This document shows positions 1 to 9,458 of a stretch of 33,010 nt of DNA, one piece after another. The position numbers and the translations under genes are program-made. The notes under the pieces are model-generated. The model was not told the DNA's origin. It made no database searches and saw nothing but the letters and a program-made list of their open reading frames with translations. The DNA is taken from contig JALSTB010000163.1 of NCBI GenBank assembly GCA_026983955.1, positions 1 through 33,010 on the forward strand, in the 5' to 3' direction. The DNA is from Melioribacteraceae bacterium (lineage in GTDB: Bacteria; Bacteroidota; Ignavibacteria; Ignavibacteriales; Melioribacteraceae). Numbering within the stretch: the stretch's first letter is position 1; each line of letters begins with the position of its first letter.

Positions 1-90
1 CAAATAGAAAATATATATTGCAAGCACTAATAGAATTGTGGCGGAAAGCAGCCGGAAACTTTTTCGAATTGGCAAATCGGAAATATTCAT
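1..90 (-). CDS. N-terminal fragment of a membrane or membrane-anchored protein (runs off window)
   Basis: Reading the minus strand from an ATG at 90 gives 30 open codons to the window edge. The product begins MNISDLPIRKSFRLL and continues into a hydrophobic run (TILLVLAIYIFYL), which looks like a cytoplasmic basic N-terminus followed by a first membrane helix or uncleaved signal anchor. The upstream region on this strand is AT-rich and contains TATAAT-like sequence. It is divergent from pta with about 127 bases between the two start codons. The family cannot be recognised from 30 residues, and the call rests only on the open frame and hydrophobicity pattern. Confidence 0.5.
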   Translation of the reverse strand, partial: MNISDLPIRKSFRLLSATILLVLAIYIFYL

Positions 91-217
91 ATACGCCTAT
101 CAGTTAAATTTTTATTATAAATATAACAGAAAACTTTAGAAAATTCCTTAGTTGAAATATTTTGATTAAATTTACGACAAACAAATCCGAAATTGTGAAA
201 AAATTCCGAGGTGTGAA

Positions 218-1198
218 ATGGTGGGAAGCAATTTACTAGAAAATATCAAAAGTAAAGCAGCTGCTATAAAGAAAACAATAGTATTGCCTGAATCCAGTGA
301 TGAAAGGGTATTGAAAGCTGCGGAAATTATTAACAGAGAAGGGATTGCGAAGGTAATCCTTTTGGGGAATGAAGATAATATTCGCAATGAAGCTCAAAAG
401 TTGAACTTGAATTTACAAGGCGTGCGTATAATCGAGCCGGAAAAATCCGGGTTGAGTTCCGATTTTGCCAACATATACTTCAATTTAAGAAAAAACAAGG
501 GAATAACTATTGAAGAAGCACGGGAAACGGTTAAGAACAATCTGTACTTCGGTGCGATGTTGGTACGCGAAGGAATGGCCGACGGTTCCGTTGCCGGTTC
601 GGCTTCGCCTACGGCTAATGTTTTGCGTGCTGCTATCCAATGCGTTGGAATGCCCGAAGGAATTTCAATCGTTTCAAGCCTTTTCTTAATGGTCTTTCCC
701 GGACGTGTTTTCAGTTTTGCCGATTGTGCCGTTGTTCCAAATCCGGATGCCGCACAACTTGCCGATATTGCCATTTCAACTGCCGATAATCATAAGAAAC
801 TTACCGGAGAAGAACCTTACGTTGCAATGCTTTCCTTTTCAACAAAGGGGAGTGCAAAACATGAGTTAATAGACAAAGTAGTGGAAGCAACAAATTTGGC
901 TAAAGAAAAAAGACCCGATTTAACCATAGACGGTGAATTGCAATTTGATGCTGCCATAGTTGATTCGGTAGGAAGAAAAAAAGCTCCGGATAGTCCGGTT
1001 GCCGGTCGGGCCAACGTGCTTATTTTCCCAGACCTTCAAGCCGGAAATATCGGATATAAAATTGCACAACGGCTTGGCGGCGCAGAGGCAATCGGTCCTA
1101 TCGTGCAAGGTTTGAAAAAACCGTTGTTCGATTTGAGCAGGGGTTGTAACGTCGATGATATTGTGAATACGGCGGCTATTGCGGTGCTTATGGCATAA
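218..1198 (+). CDS. pta: Phosphate acetyltransferase
   Basis: Interconverts acetyl-CoA and acetyl phosphate in the cytoplasm, as part of acetate activation or overflow metabolism. The 326-residue product is the usual length of the short, single-domain Pta without the N-terminal DRTGG/P-loop extension. Recognisable family segments are the N-terminal IVLPES..DERVLKAA, the central SVAGSASPTANVLRAA, the FADCAVVPNPDAAQLADIA block and the C-terminal GPIVQGLKKPLFDLSRG. The ATG at 218 is preceded by GAGGTG at 208-213, which supports this start. No acetate kinase gene (ackA) lies beside it; the next gene is metG, 55 bases downstream on the same strand. A related phosphate butyryltransferase is less likely because the Pta signature is strong. 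Confidence 0.93.
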   Translation: MVGSNLLENIKSKAAAIKKTIVLPESSDERVLKAAEIINREGIAKVILLGNEDNIRNEAQKLNLNLQGVRIIEPEKSGLSSDFANIYFNLRKNKGITIEEARETVKNNLYFGAMLVREGMADGSVAGSASPTANVLRAAIQCVGMPEGISIVSSLFLMVFPGRVFSFADCAVVPNPDAAQLADIAISTADNHKKLTGEEPYVAMLSFSTKGSAKHELIDKVVEATNLAKEKRPDLTIDGELQFDAAIVDSVGRKKAPDSPVAGRANVLIFPDLQAGNIGYKIAQRLGGAEAIGPIVQGLKKPLFDLSRGCNVDDIVNTAAIAVLMA

Positions 1199-1253
1199 AC
1201 CGTTTTAAGTAAAATTGCTATATTTAACCTCAAAAAAATCAGGTGAATTTTAA

Positions 1254-3290
1254 GTGGAAAAAGAAAAAGTATTAGTTACGTCTGCATTACCGTACGCAAA
1301 CGGTCCAATACATTTGGGCCATTTAAGCGGAGCGTATTTGCCCGCAGATATTTACGTGCGTTATAAAAGATTAAAAGGTGATGATATAATTTATGTTTGC
1401 GGTTCCGATGAACACGGTGTTCCCATTACCATTACCGCAGAAAAAGAAAAAGTGGAGCCCAAGGTTATCATCGACAGATATCATGAAATGAATAAAAAAG
1501 CTTTCGATATGTTCGGAATGGATTTCGATATTTATTCGAGAACAAGTTTACCCGTTCATCACGAAACTGCGCAAACTTTTTTCAAGAGTTTTTATGATCA
1601 AGGGATTCTTAAAGAAAAGAAAACATTACAGTTTTACGATGAAAAAGCTAAAATGTTTTTGCCCGACCGTTACGTTGAAGGAACTTGTCCACGTTGCGGT
1701 TATGAAGAAGCAAGAAGTGATGAATGTGAAAAATGCAGCTCGCATTACGAACCGACGGAATTAATCAATCCCAAAAGTAAAATTACCGGTGAAACACCGG
1801 TATTGCGGGAAACTTCGCATTGGTTTTTCCCTTTGGGCAAATACCAAGAATGGTTGGAAAATTACATCGACGAGATGAATAAAAAATACGGTTGGAAAGA
1901 TAACGTTTTGCAGCAATGCCGCAGTTGGTTTAATGACGGATTAAAAGACCGGGCGGTAACCCGCGATTTGGATTGGGGCGTAAAAGTTCCTCTTGAAAAC
2001 AGTGAAGGTAAAGTACTTTACGTTTGGTTCGAAGCCGTGCTCGGATATATTTCCGCTACCAAAGAATTAAGTGCGAAAAAAAACCAACCGGAACTTTGGC
2101 GAAACTATTGGCAAGATCCCGGAACAAAATACATAGCGTTTATCGGGAAAGACAATATAGTTTTTCATGCAATTATGTTTCCCGCAATGCTGAAAGCCTG
2201 GAACGACGGGAACGAAGACAAATATATCTATCCGCAGAATGTTCCGGCAAACGAATTTTTAAATTTCGAAGGAAAGAAATTTTCGAAATCGAGAGGCTGG
2301 GGAATCGATGTGATTGAGTTTCTGGAAATGTTTCCAGCCGATCCTTTGCGTTACACCCTTGCAGCAAATCTGCCCGAAAATAAAGACACCGATTTTTACT
2401 GGAAAGAATTCCAAGCACGCAATAATAACGAACTTGCCGATATTTTGGGAAATTTTGTTAACCGTACTTTTACGTTCGCCCACAAACATTTTGAAGGGAA
2501 AGTACCCAAACGCGGAGAACTTTTGCCTATCGACAACGAAATGCTGAAAGCAAATAAAGAGTTCCCGGAAAAAATTTCCGCACTTTTGGAAAAATTTAAA
2601 ATTAAAGATGCCGTGCTAGAAATGATGAATCTGGCAAGAACGGCAAATAAATATTTCAACGACACCGAACCGTGGAAAACGGTCAAATCGGATAAGGAAA
2701 GATGCGGAACAACAATTAACATTAGTTTGCAGACTGTTTACACACTTGCGGAAGTTTTTTATCCCGTAATCCCGTTTGCAGCTGCCAAAATGTTTAAAAT
2801 GTTAAATGCCGAAAAAACGGATTGGTTTTCCGCCGGCGAAGCAAAATTGCCGGAAGGTCACCGGTTGAATAAAGCGGAGATTCTTTTCCGGAAAATAGAA
2901 GACAAAGTAATCGAAGAACAAATTGCAAAGTTGCCTGCAACCGAAGAAGAACCCGGCAAGCCAAAGGAAATAACATACGAAGAATTCTCGGAAATAGATT
3001 TACGGGTTGCAAAAATTATTGATGCCGGCAAAATTCCCAAAGCGGAAAAACTGCTTAAACTTCAAGTTGATTTGGGAAGCGAAAAAAGACAAATAATAGC
3101 CGGTGTTGCCAAATTTTATAGTCCGGAAGATTTAATAGGTAAAAAAGTTGTGGTGGTTGCCAATCTGCGACCGGCGAAGTTGTTCGGACTCAAATCGGAA
3201 GGGATGTTGCTCGCTTCGGAAAATAAAGACGGGCAGCTGAAAGTGGTTGAAGTTGACGACTCGGTTGAAATTGGTGCAAAAGTTAAGTAA
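1254..3290 (+). CDS. metG: Methionyl-tRNA synthetase with C-terminal tRNA-binding domain
   Basis: Charges tRNA-Met with methionine for translation. The 678-residue protein has the class I HIGH-type motif as HLGH at residues 20-23 and the KMSKS-type motif as KFSKS near residue 342. A zinc-knuckle insert carries C145-x2-C148 and C158-x2-C161. The anticodon-binding helical region follows (about 390-550). The last roughly 110 residues (ITYEEFSEIDLRVAKI to the end) form an OB-fold Trbp111/EMAP-like tRNA-binding domain, as in dimeric MetRS enzymes. The start is a GTG, with a purine-rich AGGTGA upstream as the likely ribosome binding site and no better ATG nearby. It is probably co-transcribed with pta. 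Confidence 0.97.
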   Translation: MEKEKVLVTSALPYANGPIHLGHLSGAYLPADIYVRYKRLKGDDIIYVCGSDEHGVPITITAEKEKVEPKVIIDRYHEMNKKAFDMFGMDFDIYSRTSLPVHHETAQTFFKSFYDQGILKEKKTLQFYDEKAKMFLPDRYVEGTCPRCGYEEARSDECEKCSSHYEPTELINPKSKITGETPVLRETSHWFFPLGKYQEWLENYIDEMNKKYGWKDNVLQQCRSWFNDGLKDRAVTRDLDWGVKVPLENSEGKVLYVWFEAVLGYISATKELSAKKNQPELWRNYWQDPGTKYIAFIGKDNIVFHAIMFPAMLKAWNDGNEDKYIYPQNVPANEFLNFEGKKFSKSRGWGIDVIEFLEMFPADPLRYTLAANLPENKDTDFYWKEFQARNNNELADILGNFVNRTFTFAHKHFEGKVPKRGELLPIDNEMLKANKEFPEKISALLEKFKIKDAVLEMMNLARTANKYFNDTEPWKTVKSDKERCGTTINISLQTVYTLAEVFYPVIPFAAAKMFKMLNAEKTDWFSAGEAKLPEGHRLNKAEILFRKIEDKVIEEQIAKLPATEEEPGKPKEITYEEFSEIDLRVAKIIDAGKIPKAEKLLKLQVDLGSEKRQIIAGVAKFYSPEDLIGKKVVVVANLRPAKLFGLKSEGMLLASENKDGQLKVVEVDDSVEIGAKVK

Positions 3291-3316
3291 AATATAAGAA
3301 CTTAAATTTTTTACTT
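3285..3316 (+). promoter_or_regulatory. Inverted repeat directly before the methyltransferase start codon
   Basis: AAGTAAAA at 3285-3292 is exactly complementary to TTTTACTT at 3309-3316, with a 16-base loop, ending one base before the ATG at 3318. A second, mutually exclusive pairing exists between TTAAGT (3283-3288) and ACTTAA (3300-3305). The first stem overlaps the metG stop codon. It could modulate translation of the downstream methyltransferase, which has no visible Shine-Dalgarno sequence. The region is AT-rich, so chance is a real alternative. Confidence 0.3.
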
Positions 3317-3317
3317 T

Positions 3318-4262
3318 ATGAAGAAAAAATCACCGAGAAATCAAACTATTGAGCTTTCAGAGAAAGAGTTCGCTTTCTATTCGGAAAAACTTATCACGAT
3401 TAACGGAAATGTTTCCGTAGAAGAGATATTAAACAAAACCATAAACCAGGATTTACTTGACGCAGTTGATTTTTTACCCGAATCGTTTGTCGATCTCTTA
3501 ATTATTGACCCACCGTACAATTTAACAAAATCATTTAACAATAAAACATTTAACCGTAAGACAATTGAAGAATATTCCGAATGGGTGGATGAATTTCTCT
3601 CCAAACTGAAAAAAATATTGAAACCCACAGCCTCCGTTTACTTTTGCAGCGATTGGCATTCTTCAACATCGGTTCATCTGATTTTGAGCAAATATTTTAT
3701 CGTACGGAACCGGATTACATGGGAAAGGGAAAAAGGAAGGGGAGCGAAAAGAAATTGGAAAAACAGTTCCGAAGATATTTGGTTTTGCACGGTCTCCGAA
3801 AATTACAGGTTTTATCCCGAACGTGTTAAACTTAAACGTAAAGTTTTGGCACCTTACAAACATGAAGGCAGGCCGAAAGATTGGACTATCGAAAACGGCA
3901 AAAGTTACCGTTTAACTTTTCCGTCGAATATTTGGACGGATATTTCGGTTCCGTTTTGGTCTATGCCGGAAAACACCGAGCATCCGACGCAAAAACCGGA
4001 AAAACTTCTTGCCAAAATTATTCTTGCCAGTTCCGATGAAGGCGATATCGTATTCGATCCCTTCCTTGGTTCCGGTACAACTTCGGTTGTTGCTAAAAAA
4101 CTCAAACGTAATTTCATCGGAATTGAAAGGGAAAAAATTTATGCTTGCCTCGCCGAAAAAAGACTGAAAATGGCCGAAGACAATCCGTCCATTCAAGGGT
4201 TTCGGGATGGTATTTTCTGGGAAAGAAATTCTTCTATCTTGAAAAATCTTGCAAAAGATTAG
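3318..4262 (+). CDS. Site-specific DNA adenine methyltransferase (DPPY type), apparently orphan
   Basis: Transfers a methyl group from S-adenosylmethionine to adenine N6 (or possibly cytosine N4) in a specific DNA sequence. The 314-residue protein carries the catalytic motif IV as DPPYN at residues 64-68. The SAM-binding FxGxG motif I lies near the C-terminus (DPFLGSGTT, about residues 246-254), after the HPTQKP block. This order, catalytic motif before SAM motif, is the beta class. The start is an ATG 27 bases after the metG stop. No Shine-Dalgarno sequence is visible, and an inverted repeat covers the leader. Neither neighbour encodes a restriction enzyme, so it is either an orphan regulatory methylase or the partner of a distant nuclease. 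Its recognition sequence cannot be read from the protein. Confidence 0.9.
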   Translation: MKKKSPRNQTIELSEKEFAFYSEKLITINGNVSVEEILNKTINQDLLDAVDFLPESFVDLLIIDPPYNLTKSFNNKTFNRKTIEEYSEWVDEFLSKLKKILKPTASVYFCSDWHSSTSVHLILSKYFIVRNRITWEREKGRGAKRNWKNSSEDIWFCTVSENYRFYPERVKLKRKVLAPYKHEGRPKDWTIENGKSYRLTFPSNIWTDISVPFWSMPENTEHPTQKPEKLLAKIILASSDEGDIVFDPFLGSGTTSVVAKKLKRNFIGIEREKIYACLAEKRLKMAEDNPSIQGFRDGIFWERNSSILKNLAKD

Positions 4263-4367
4263 GAAACATTAACGCTTCCGTATTGTAAAATTATTTTTTG
4301 GAATAAAATACTTACCTTGATTTTGAAGTAACCTATAAGTAAACTTTGAACTTAAGTTTTAATGAAT

Positions 4368-4374
4368 AAGGAGG
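4368..4374 (+). promoter_or_regulatory. Strong Shine-Dalgarno sequence of the PPIase operon
   Basis: AAGGAGG lies 7 bases before the ATG at 4382, a near-perfect match to the 16S anti-Shine-Dalgarno. It fixes the start of the first peptidyl-prolyl isomerase gene. Confidence 0.8.
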
Positions 4375-4381
4375 AATTCTG

Positions 4382-6376
4382 ATGATTAATCGCAAGTTGC
4401 TGGTTGCACTTTCTTTTATTATCCTTTTTGGTATGTTTGCATGCACACCCGAACATTCCAAAATAATTGTTGCGGAATATGACGACGATGCAATAACCAT
4501 GGGCGAGTTTGAAAATGCTTACGTTAAAAACGCAGGCAGTGTGGAAAAAGCCCGTAAAGATTCTTTGGAAGATTATAAAAATTTTCTCGACCTGCTCGTC
4601 AATTACAAAATGAAATTGAAAGATGCCTACAAAAGGGGTTTGGATAAAAACCCGGATCTGCAAAAGGAAATGGCTCAATACAGGAAGAACATCGCCGTTA
4701 CTTGGTTCTTAGATAAAGAACTTGTGGACAAAGGAATTAAAAAATTATACGAACAGAGAAAAAACGAAATCAGAGTAAGTCATATAATGATTAAAACCGA
4801 TACGTTATCCGATGAAAAAGCGAAAGAGAGAGCATACGAAGTTCTGAAGAAATTGAAACAAGGTGAAAAATTTGAAGATTTGGTTAAGCAATATTCGGAC
4901 GATAAATATTCGGTAAATCAAGGTGGAGATGTGTACTACTTTGTTGCCGGTGAAATTCTTGCCGATTTTGAAGATGCCGCATATCAAACACCGGTCGATT
5001 CGGTTTATCCCGAACCCGTAAAAACACGTTTCGGTTACCACATAATTAAAGTTACCGATAAAATGCCGTACAGACCCGAAATAAGGGCAAGCCATATTCT
5101 TGTTGCCACAAAAGACAAAGACGGCAGACCCAAAAAGGATCAAGACGCTTTGCTTGCCAGAATTAAAGCAATCCGGGAACGTGCATTGCAGGGTGAAGAT
5201 TTTGCAGAACTTGCGAAAGAATATTCAGACGATACAATCAGTAAAAAACGCGGTGGCGATTTGGGGTTCTTTGCAAGGCGAAGAATGGTTAAACCGTTCG
5301 ATGATGCGGCTTTCAAATTGAAAAAAGGTGAAATATCCGGTATCGTAAAAACTCCGTACGGATACCACATAATTAAGCTGACCGATGAAAAACCGTATCC
5401 TTCTTTCGAAGCCTCTAAATCGTTTCTCAAAAAGGTGTACGAAAAAACAAGATACAAAAGGGATTTGGACAAACTTGTGGCTCAACTCGCGAAAAAATAT
5501 AACCTGAAAACAGTTGAATCTACCGTCAATTATATCTTAAGCCTTGCCGACACACTGAAATTTCCCGATTATTTCAACAGTGAAATGAGGGAAAAAGTAA
5601 AAGATAAAGTGCTTTTCACCTTTGCGGGAAATAATGTTATTTGCGATACGGTTTTTACTCGTTTGAAAAAAGATAAATCATATAACAACTGGAAAATAAA
5701 CAAAAGATTTCTTGACGCTGCAATCAAAAAAGTGAGTCAGGAATTAATGCTGGAAGAAAGAGTTAAAAATTTGGAGAGCGAAGACCCCGGATTTGCCACA
5801 TTGATGGATGAATACCGCAACGGTTTATATATTTTCGAACTTCAAAAAAGGGAAGTATGGGATAAATTGAAAATTGACAGCACCGATATTTACAACTATT
5901 ATTTGGCGCACAAAGATAAATATTTTACTACCGATAAAGTGGATTTCAGTGAAATCTTTTCCAGAAACGACTCGTTGATAAACTTATATTACGATAAACT
6001 GAAATCCGGAGCTGATTTTGACTCACTCGCTGAAAAAGTAACCGAGCGGGTTGGATATAAAAGAAAGAAAGGTCACTTCGGAAACATTGAAGTAATGAAA
6101 AACGAGTTGGCAATGAAAGCTGCAACATTGGAAAAACCCGGTGAGTTTACACGTCCGTTCAAATACGGAAACGGATGGTCTATTGTAAAATTGAACAAAC
6201 GTGAAAGACCCCGGCAAAAAACATTTGATGAAGCCCGGGCGCAGGCGGCAAGTGATTTACAAGATGAAGAAAGTAAAAGACTTGAAAATGAATATATTGA
6301 TAGATTAAAATCAATCTATCAACCCGTTTATTATTATGAAAAACTTAAAAATGCGTTCAGAACCGCTGCGAAATAG
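4382..6376 (+). CDS. Periplasmic peptidyl-prolyl isomerase lipoprotein with two or three parvulin domains
   Basis: Predicted periplasmic folding factor of the SurA/PpiD/PrsA type. Residues 1-20 are a signal peptide ending in MFAC, with C21 as the likely lipidated cysteine. A SurA-like N-terminal helical region is followed by a parvulin domain (about residues 129-225, from RVSHIMI to GYHIIKVTD) and a second (about 233-340, from RASHILV to GYHIIKLTD). A third, more divergent parvulin-like segment occupies about residues 513-610 ([11 protein letters not shown] to GWSIVKL). At 664 residues it is longer than SurA (about 430). It is the first gene of a run of three related proteins, the next overlapping it by 41 bases. 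The role in outer-membrane protein maturation is inferred from the family. Confidence 0.88.
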   Translation: MINRKLLVALSFIILFGMFACTPEHSKIIVAEYDDDAITMGEFENAYVKNAGSVEKARKDSLEDYKNFLDLLVNYKMKLKDAYKRGLDKNPDLQKEMAQYRKNIAVTWFLDKELVDKGIKKLYEQRKNEIRVSHIMIKTDTLSDEKAKERAYEVLKKLKQGEKFEDLVKQYSDDKYSVNQGGDVYYFVAGEILADFEDAAYQTPVDSVYPEPVKTRFGYHIIKVTDKMPYRPEIRASHILVATKDKDGRPKKDQDALLARIKAIRERALQGEDFAELAKEYSDDTISKKRGGDLGFFARRRMVKPFDDAAFKLKKGEISGIVKTPYGYHIIKLTDEKPYPSFEASKSFLKKVYEKTRYKRDLDKLVAQLAKKYNLKTVESTVNYILSLADTLKFPDYFNSEMREKVKDKVLFTFAGNNVICDTVFTRLKKDKSYNNWKINKRFLDAAIKKVSQELMLEERVKNLESEDPGFATLMDEYRNGLYIFELQKREVWDKLKIDSTDIYNYYLAHKDKYFTTDKVDFSEIFSRNDSLINLYYDKLKSGADFDSLAEKVTERVGYKRKKGHFGNIEVMKNELAMKAATLEKPGEFTRPFKYGNGWSIVKLNKRERPRQKTFDEARAQAASDLQDEESKRLENEYIDRLKSIYQPVYYYEKLKNAFRTAAK

Positions 6377-7178
6377 TGTTTTTATTCTCATCGGAATTTT
6401 CTTGTTTCTCGCTTGCGGTGAAAAGAAAAAACCGGAGAAAATTATTGCCCGGGTTGGCAATGCGGTTTTAACACAATCCCAACTCGAAAAGGCTTTGGCA
6501 TCGGACAGGTACAAACGGAAATTTAAAGAAGAATTTGTAAGGCAGTGGGTGGAAACCGAATTACTTTATAAAAAAGCTGTTGATGAAAATATTGTTGCGG
6601 ATTCATTGTTTAATGAGATTTTAACGGAATCGAAAAAAGAACTTGCCGCCGCACTTCTTATTTCAAAACTTTTTGGCGAAAAGAAATTCAAGTTCTCCGC
6701 TAAAGAAATTCTAGATTATTACAATAAAAATTTATCCGAATTTCTTGCCCCTTTCGACGGCTACGTTCTTAATATTGCAAAATTCAGTTCCCAAAACGAT
6801 GCCATTCTTTTCAGAAAGGAAATGCTTGAGAATAAATGGAATAAAGCAAAAAACAAATTCAAAGGCAAAACATCACTCGTCTCGCTTGTAACAAATTCAT
6901 TGCTTTACAAATACCAGATACAGCCGGCTAAATTGTTAAGGGTAGTTGAAAAATTATCGCCCGGAGTTGTCAGTATTGTAATCCAGACAGAACCCGGAAT
7001 TTTTACGGTTGTACAAATGATTGATTCTATTACAAAAAATAAACCCATTCCTTCGAAATATATAAAGAATGAAATTGAGGAACGGTTGAGAATTTACAAA
7101 ACGAAACAAAATTACCATAAATTTATTAACAGCTTGTACGAAGAATACAGCGTTCAATTAAAAAGAGATTCATTATGA
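6336..7178 (+). CDS. SurA-N-like lipoprotein with a degenerate parvulin domain
   Basis: A 280-residue predicted lipoprotein. After a hydrophobic signal ([14 protein letters not shown]) comes [19 protein letters not shown], the typical start of a SurA/PpiC N-terminal domain. The middle and C-terminal parts keep parvulin-like spacing, including [20 protein letters not shown] where a parvulin ends in a GYHIIKL-type strand, but the SHIL and GGDLGFF motifs are missing. It is probably a chaperone without isomerase activity. The ATG at 6336 gives a 41-base overlap with the upstream gene; an in-frame ATG at 6351 is an equally good start. It shares four bases with the next gene, so translation is probably coupled. 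Membership of this chaperone family is clear; the precise role is not. Confidence 0.75.
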   Translation: MKNLKMRSEPLRNSVFILIGIFLFLACGEKKKPEKIIARVGNAVLTQSQLEKALASDRYKRKFKEEFVRQWVETELLYKKAVDENIVADSLFNEILTESKKELAAALLISKLFGEKKFKFSAKEILDYYNKNLSEFLAPFDGYVLNIAKFSSQNDAILFRKEMLENKWNKAKNKFKGKTSLVSLVTNSLLYKYQIQPAKLLRVVEKLSPGVVSIVIQTEPGIFTVVQMIDSITKNKPIPSKYIKNEIEERLRIYKTKQNYHKFINSLYEEYSVQLKRDSL

Positions 7179-8443
7179 AAAAAATTATTTTGGCTTTTCT
7201 GATTTTCACTTCATCATTGTTTGCACAAGAGGTAATCGATAAAATTGTTGCCGTTGTTGATAATGAAGTTATTCTAAAATCGGAGTTGGATTTTCAAACA
7301 TTCATTTTCGCTTCACAGAGAAGATTGGATCCCTCCAATCCCAAATTACGCAAGCAAATTTTAAATAAGATGATTGAAGATAAATTGGTTTATGCCGAAG
7401 CGGTTTTGGATTCGGTTGAAGTTTCGGATGAAGAAGTTCAAGCGCAAATAGATAGATTGGTAAACTTTTACATCCAGCAATACGGATCAAAAGAAAAATT
7501 GGAAGAAGCCTATGGAATGAGTTTGGAAAAAATTAAACGGGAAATGAGGGAAGATACACGTAAAAATTTGATGGCGGAAACGTTGAAGAATAAAAAATTC
7601 GCAACGGTCGATGTAACCAGAAGGGAAGTGGAAAAGTTTTATGAAACGTACAAAGATTCTTTGGGTCAGATTCCCGAAAAATTTAAAATTGCCCACATTT
7701 TCATTAATCCCAAATCGGGTGAAAGGCTAAAAAAGAAAGCCCGGGAATTTGCACAAGCATTATTGGATTCGCTTAAAAACGGGGCAGACTTTGCCGAGTT
7801 GGCGAAAAAATATTCGGATGATCCCGGAAGTGCGGCGGCAGGTGGTGACTTGGGTTTCGTTAAACGCGGTGTGTTTTATCCCGAGTTCGAATCCGTTGCA
7901 TTTGCACTCAAGAAAAACGAAATTTCCAAAGTCATTGAATCGCCCGTGGGTTTTCATATAATTCAATTATTGGAAAGGCGGGGCGAAACCATTCATACAC
8001 GCCACATTCTTATAAAACCTAAAAGCGATGCGCAGGCGGATATTAAGGCAATCGAATTGCTTACAGAAATACGGGATAGCATTCTAAGTGGCGTCAACTC
8101 TTTTTGTTATTACGCAAAAAAATACAGCGACGACAAACAGACTGCAGCAAATTGCGGAGTGCTCGGCACTTTTGAAGTCGGGCAATTGGATAAACCTTTG
8201 CTCGACCAAATATACAAATTGAAAGAAGGAGAAATCGGTTTTCCGAAAAGACTTAACTTGGGAGGTGGCGAGTACGGTTTCCACATAGTTAAATTAATCA
8301 AACATATTCCCGCACACTCCCCCGATATTAACCGGGATTACGATGAATTGAAAAAATTGGCGGAATTTAAGAAAAGGGAAGAGCTTTTCAAAAAATGGAT
8401 TAAAGAACTGAAAGAAAAAATATATTGGGAAATTAGAGCTTAA
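7175..8443 (+). CDS. surA: SurA-like periplasmic peptidyl-prolyl isomerase
   Basis: Predicted periplasmic chaperone/isomerase for unfolded outer-membrane proteins. The 422 residues match SurA in length and order. A signal peptide ends SLFAQ. It is followed by the SurA N-terminal domain, which opens with VIDKIVAVVDNEVILKSEL. The first parvulin domain runs over about residues 168-268 (FKIAHIFI to GFHIIQLLE) and the second over about 272-375 (HTRHILIK to GFHIVKLI). A C-terminal helix follows. Its ATG overlaps the stop of the previous gene as ATGA. The second parvulin has an unusual CYYAKKYSDD/CGVLG variant of the central motif. It is the most SurA-like of the three tandem genes. The symbol is a family assignment, not proof of orthology. 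Confidence 0.88.
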   Translation: MKKIILAFLIFTSSLFAQEVIDKIVAVVDNEVILKSELDFQTFIFASQRRLDPSNPKLRKQILNKMIEDKLVYAEAVLDSVEVSDEEVQAQIDRLVNFYIQQYGSKEKLEEAYGMSLEKIKREMREDTRKNLMAETLKNKKFATVDVTRREVEKFYETYKDSLGQIPEKFKIAHIFINPKSGERLKKKAREFAQALLDSLKNGADFAELAKKYSDDPGSAAAGGDLGFVKRGVFYPEFESVAFALKKNEISKVIESPVGFHIIQLLERRGETIHTRHILIKPKSDAQADIKAIELLTEIRDSILSGVNSFCYYAKKYSDDKQTAANCGVLGTFEVGQLDKPLLDQIYKLKEGEIGFPKRLNLGGGEYGFHIVKLIKHIPAHSPDINRDYDELKKLAEFKKREELFKKWIKELKEKIYWEIRA

Positions 8444-8452
8444 GGATTTTTC

Positions 8453-9454
8453 GTGGAAAATTTAGAGAATAACACAAACGATGCACTTCTGGTTGAACAA
8501 TTAAGTCAAAAAGTTAAAGAACTTAAAAAAGAAATTGCAAAAGTTATCGTTGGGCAAGAAGAAATTATCGATAATTTGCTAATAAGCCTGCTGGCGCGCG
8601 GTCACTGTTTGCTTGTTGGTGTGCCGGGATTAGCTAAGACTTTATTAATTAAAACTTTAGCCGAAGTGTTCGATTTGTCTTTCAGCAGAATTCAATTTAC
8701 ACCGGATTTAATGCCAAGCGATATCACCGGCACGGAAATAATCGAAGAAGATCAAACAACCAAAAAGCGTGCGTTCCGTTTTGTTAAAGGTCCGGTATTC
8801 GCTAACATTATTTTAGCCGACGAAATAAACCGTACACCGCCTAAAACTCAATCGGCTTTGCTCGAAGCTATGCAAGAACATAAAGTTACTGCAGCCGGTG
8901 TTACATATAATTTACCGGAACCGTTTTTTGTTTTGGCAACGCAAAATCCCATTGAGCAAGAAGGAACTTATCCGCTTCCCGAAGCCCAACTCGATAGATT
9001 TATGTTTAACCTTTGGCTCGATTATCCTTCCTTTGATGAAGAAGTGGAAATAATACGAACCACAACCGCTGAAAATAAATTTAAACTGAACAAAATAATT
9101 TCGGATGAGGAAATTGGACGTTACCAAGATTTGGTAAGGCGTGTGCCCGTTTCGGAAAATGTAATTGAATATGCGGTTAAAATTGTTAACTCCACCCGTC
9201 CCGGAAATAATAAAATAAAATTTATAAATGATTGGGTAAGCTGGGGTGCCGGTCCGCGTGCATCGCAGTACTTGATTCTTGCCGCAAAAACAAAAGCAAT
9301 TATCGAAGGAAGATTTACACCTAATATCGAGGATGTAAAATCCGCTTTGGTTCCGGTACTGAGGCACAGAATTATCCCGAGCTTTAACGCTGAAGCAGAC
9401 GGACTTACAAGTCTGGATATTATTGAAAAATTAGTGAAAGAAATTCACACATAA
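8453..9454 (+). CDS. MoxR-family AAA+ ATPase
   Basis: Cytoplasmic MoxR-type AAA+ ATPase, a family that usually acts as a chaperone or activator for partners carrying von Willebrand A domains. The 333-residue protein has Walker A as GVPGLAKT (56-63), Walker B as ILADEINR (about 120-127), the TQSALLEAMQE block and sensor 1 in LATQNPIEQEG (161-171). The start is a GTG at 8453, with AAGGA a few bases upstream and 9 bases after the surA-like gene. MoxR genes usually sit beside DUF58 and VWA genes. Here none is adjacent; the neighbours are SurA-like proteins upstream and an M23 lipoprotein four bases downstream, which suggests a cell-envelope role. Confidence 0.93.
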   Translation: MENLENNTNDALLVEQLSQKVKELKKEIAKVIVGQEEIIDNLLISLLARGHCLLVGVPGLAKTLLIKTLAEVFDLSFSRIQFTPDLMPSDITGTEIIEEDQTTKKRAFRFVKGPVFANIILADEINRTPPKTQSALLEAMQEHKVTAAGVTYNLPEPFFVLATQNPIEQEGTYPLPEAQLDRFMFNLWLDYPSFDEEVEIIRTTTAENKFKLNKIISDEEIGRYQDLVRRVPVSENVIEYAVKIVNSTRPGNNKIKFINDWVSWGAGPRASQYLILAAKTKAIIEGRFTPNIEDVKSALVPVLRHRIIPSFNAEADGLTSLDIIEKLVKEIHT

Positions 9455-9458
9455 AAAA

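Noticed and set aside
3318-4262. Restriction-modification system
   Set aside because: Only the methyltransferase is present; both flanking genes are clearly unrelated.
8912-9367. 151-residue minus-strand open frame within moxR
   Set aside because: It lies opposite the conserved MoxR domain and shows no family motif or ribosome binding site.
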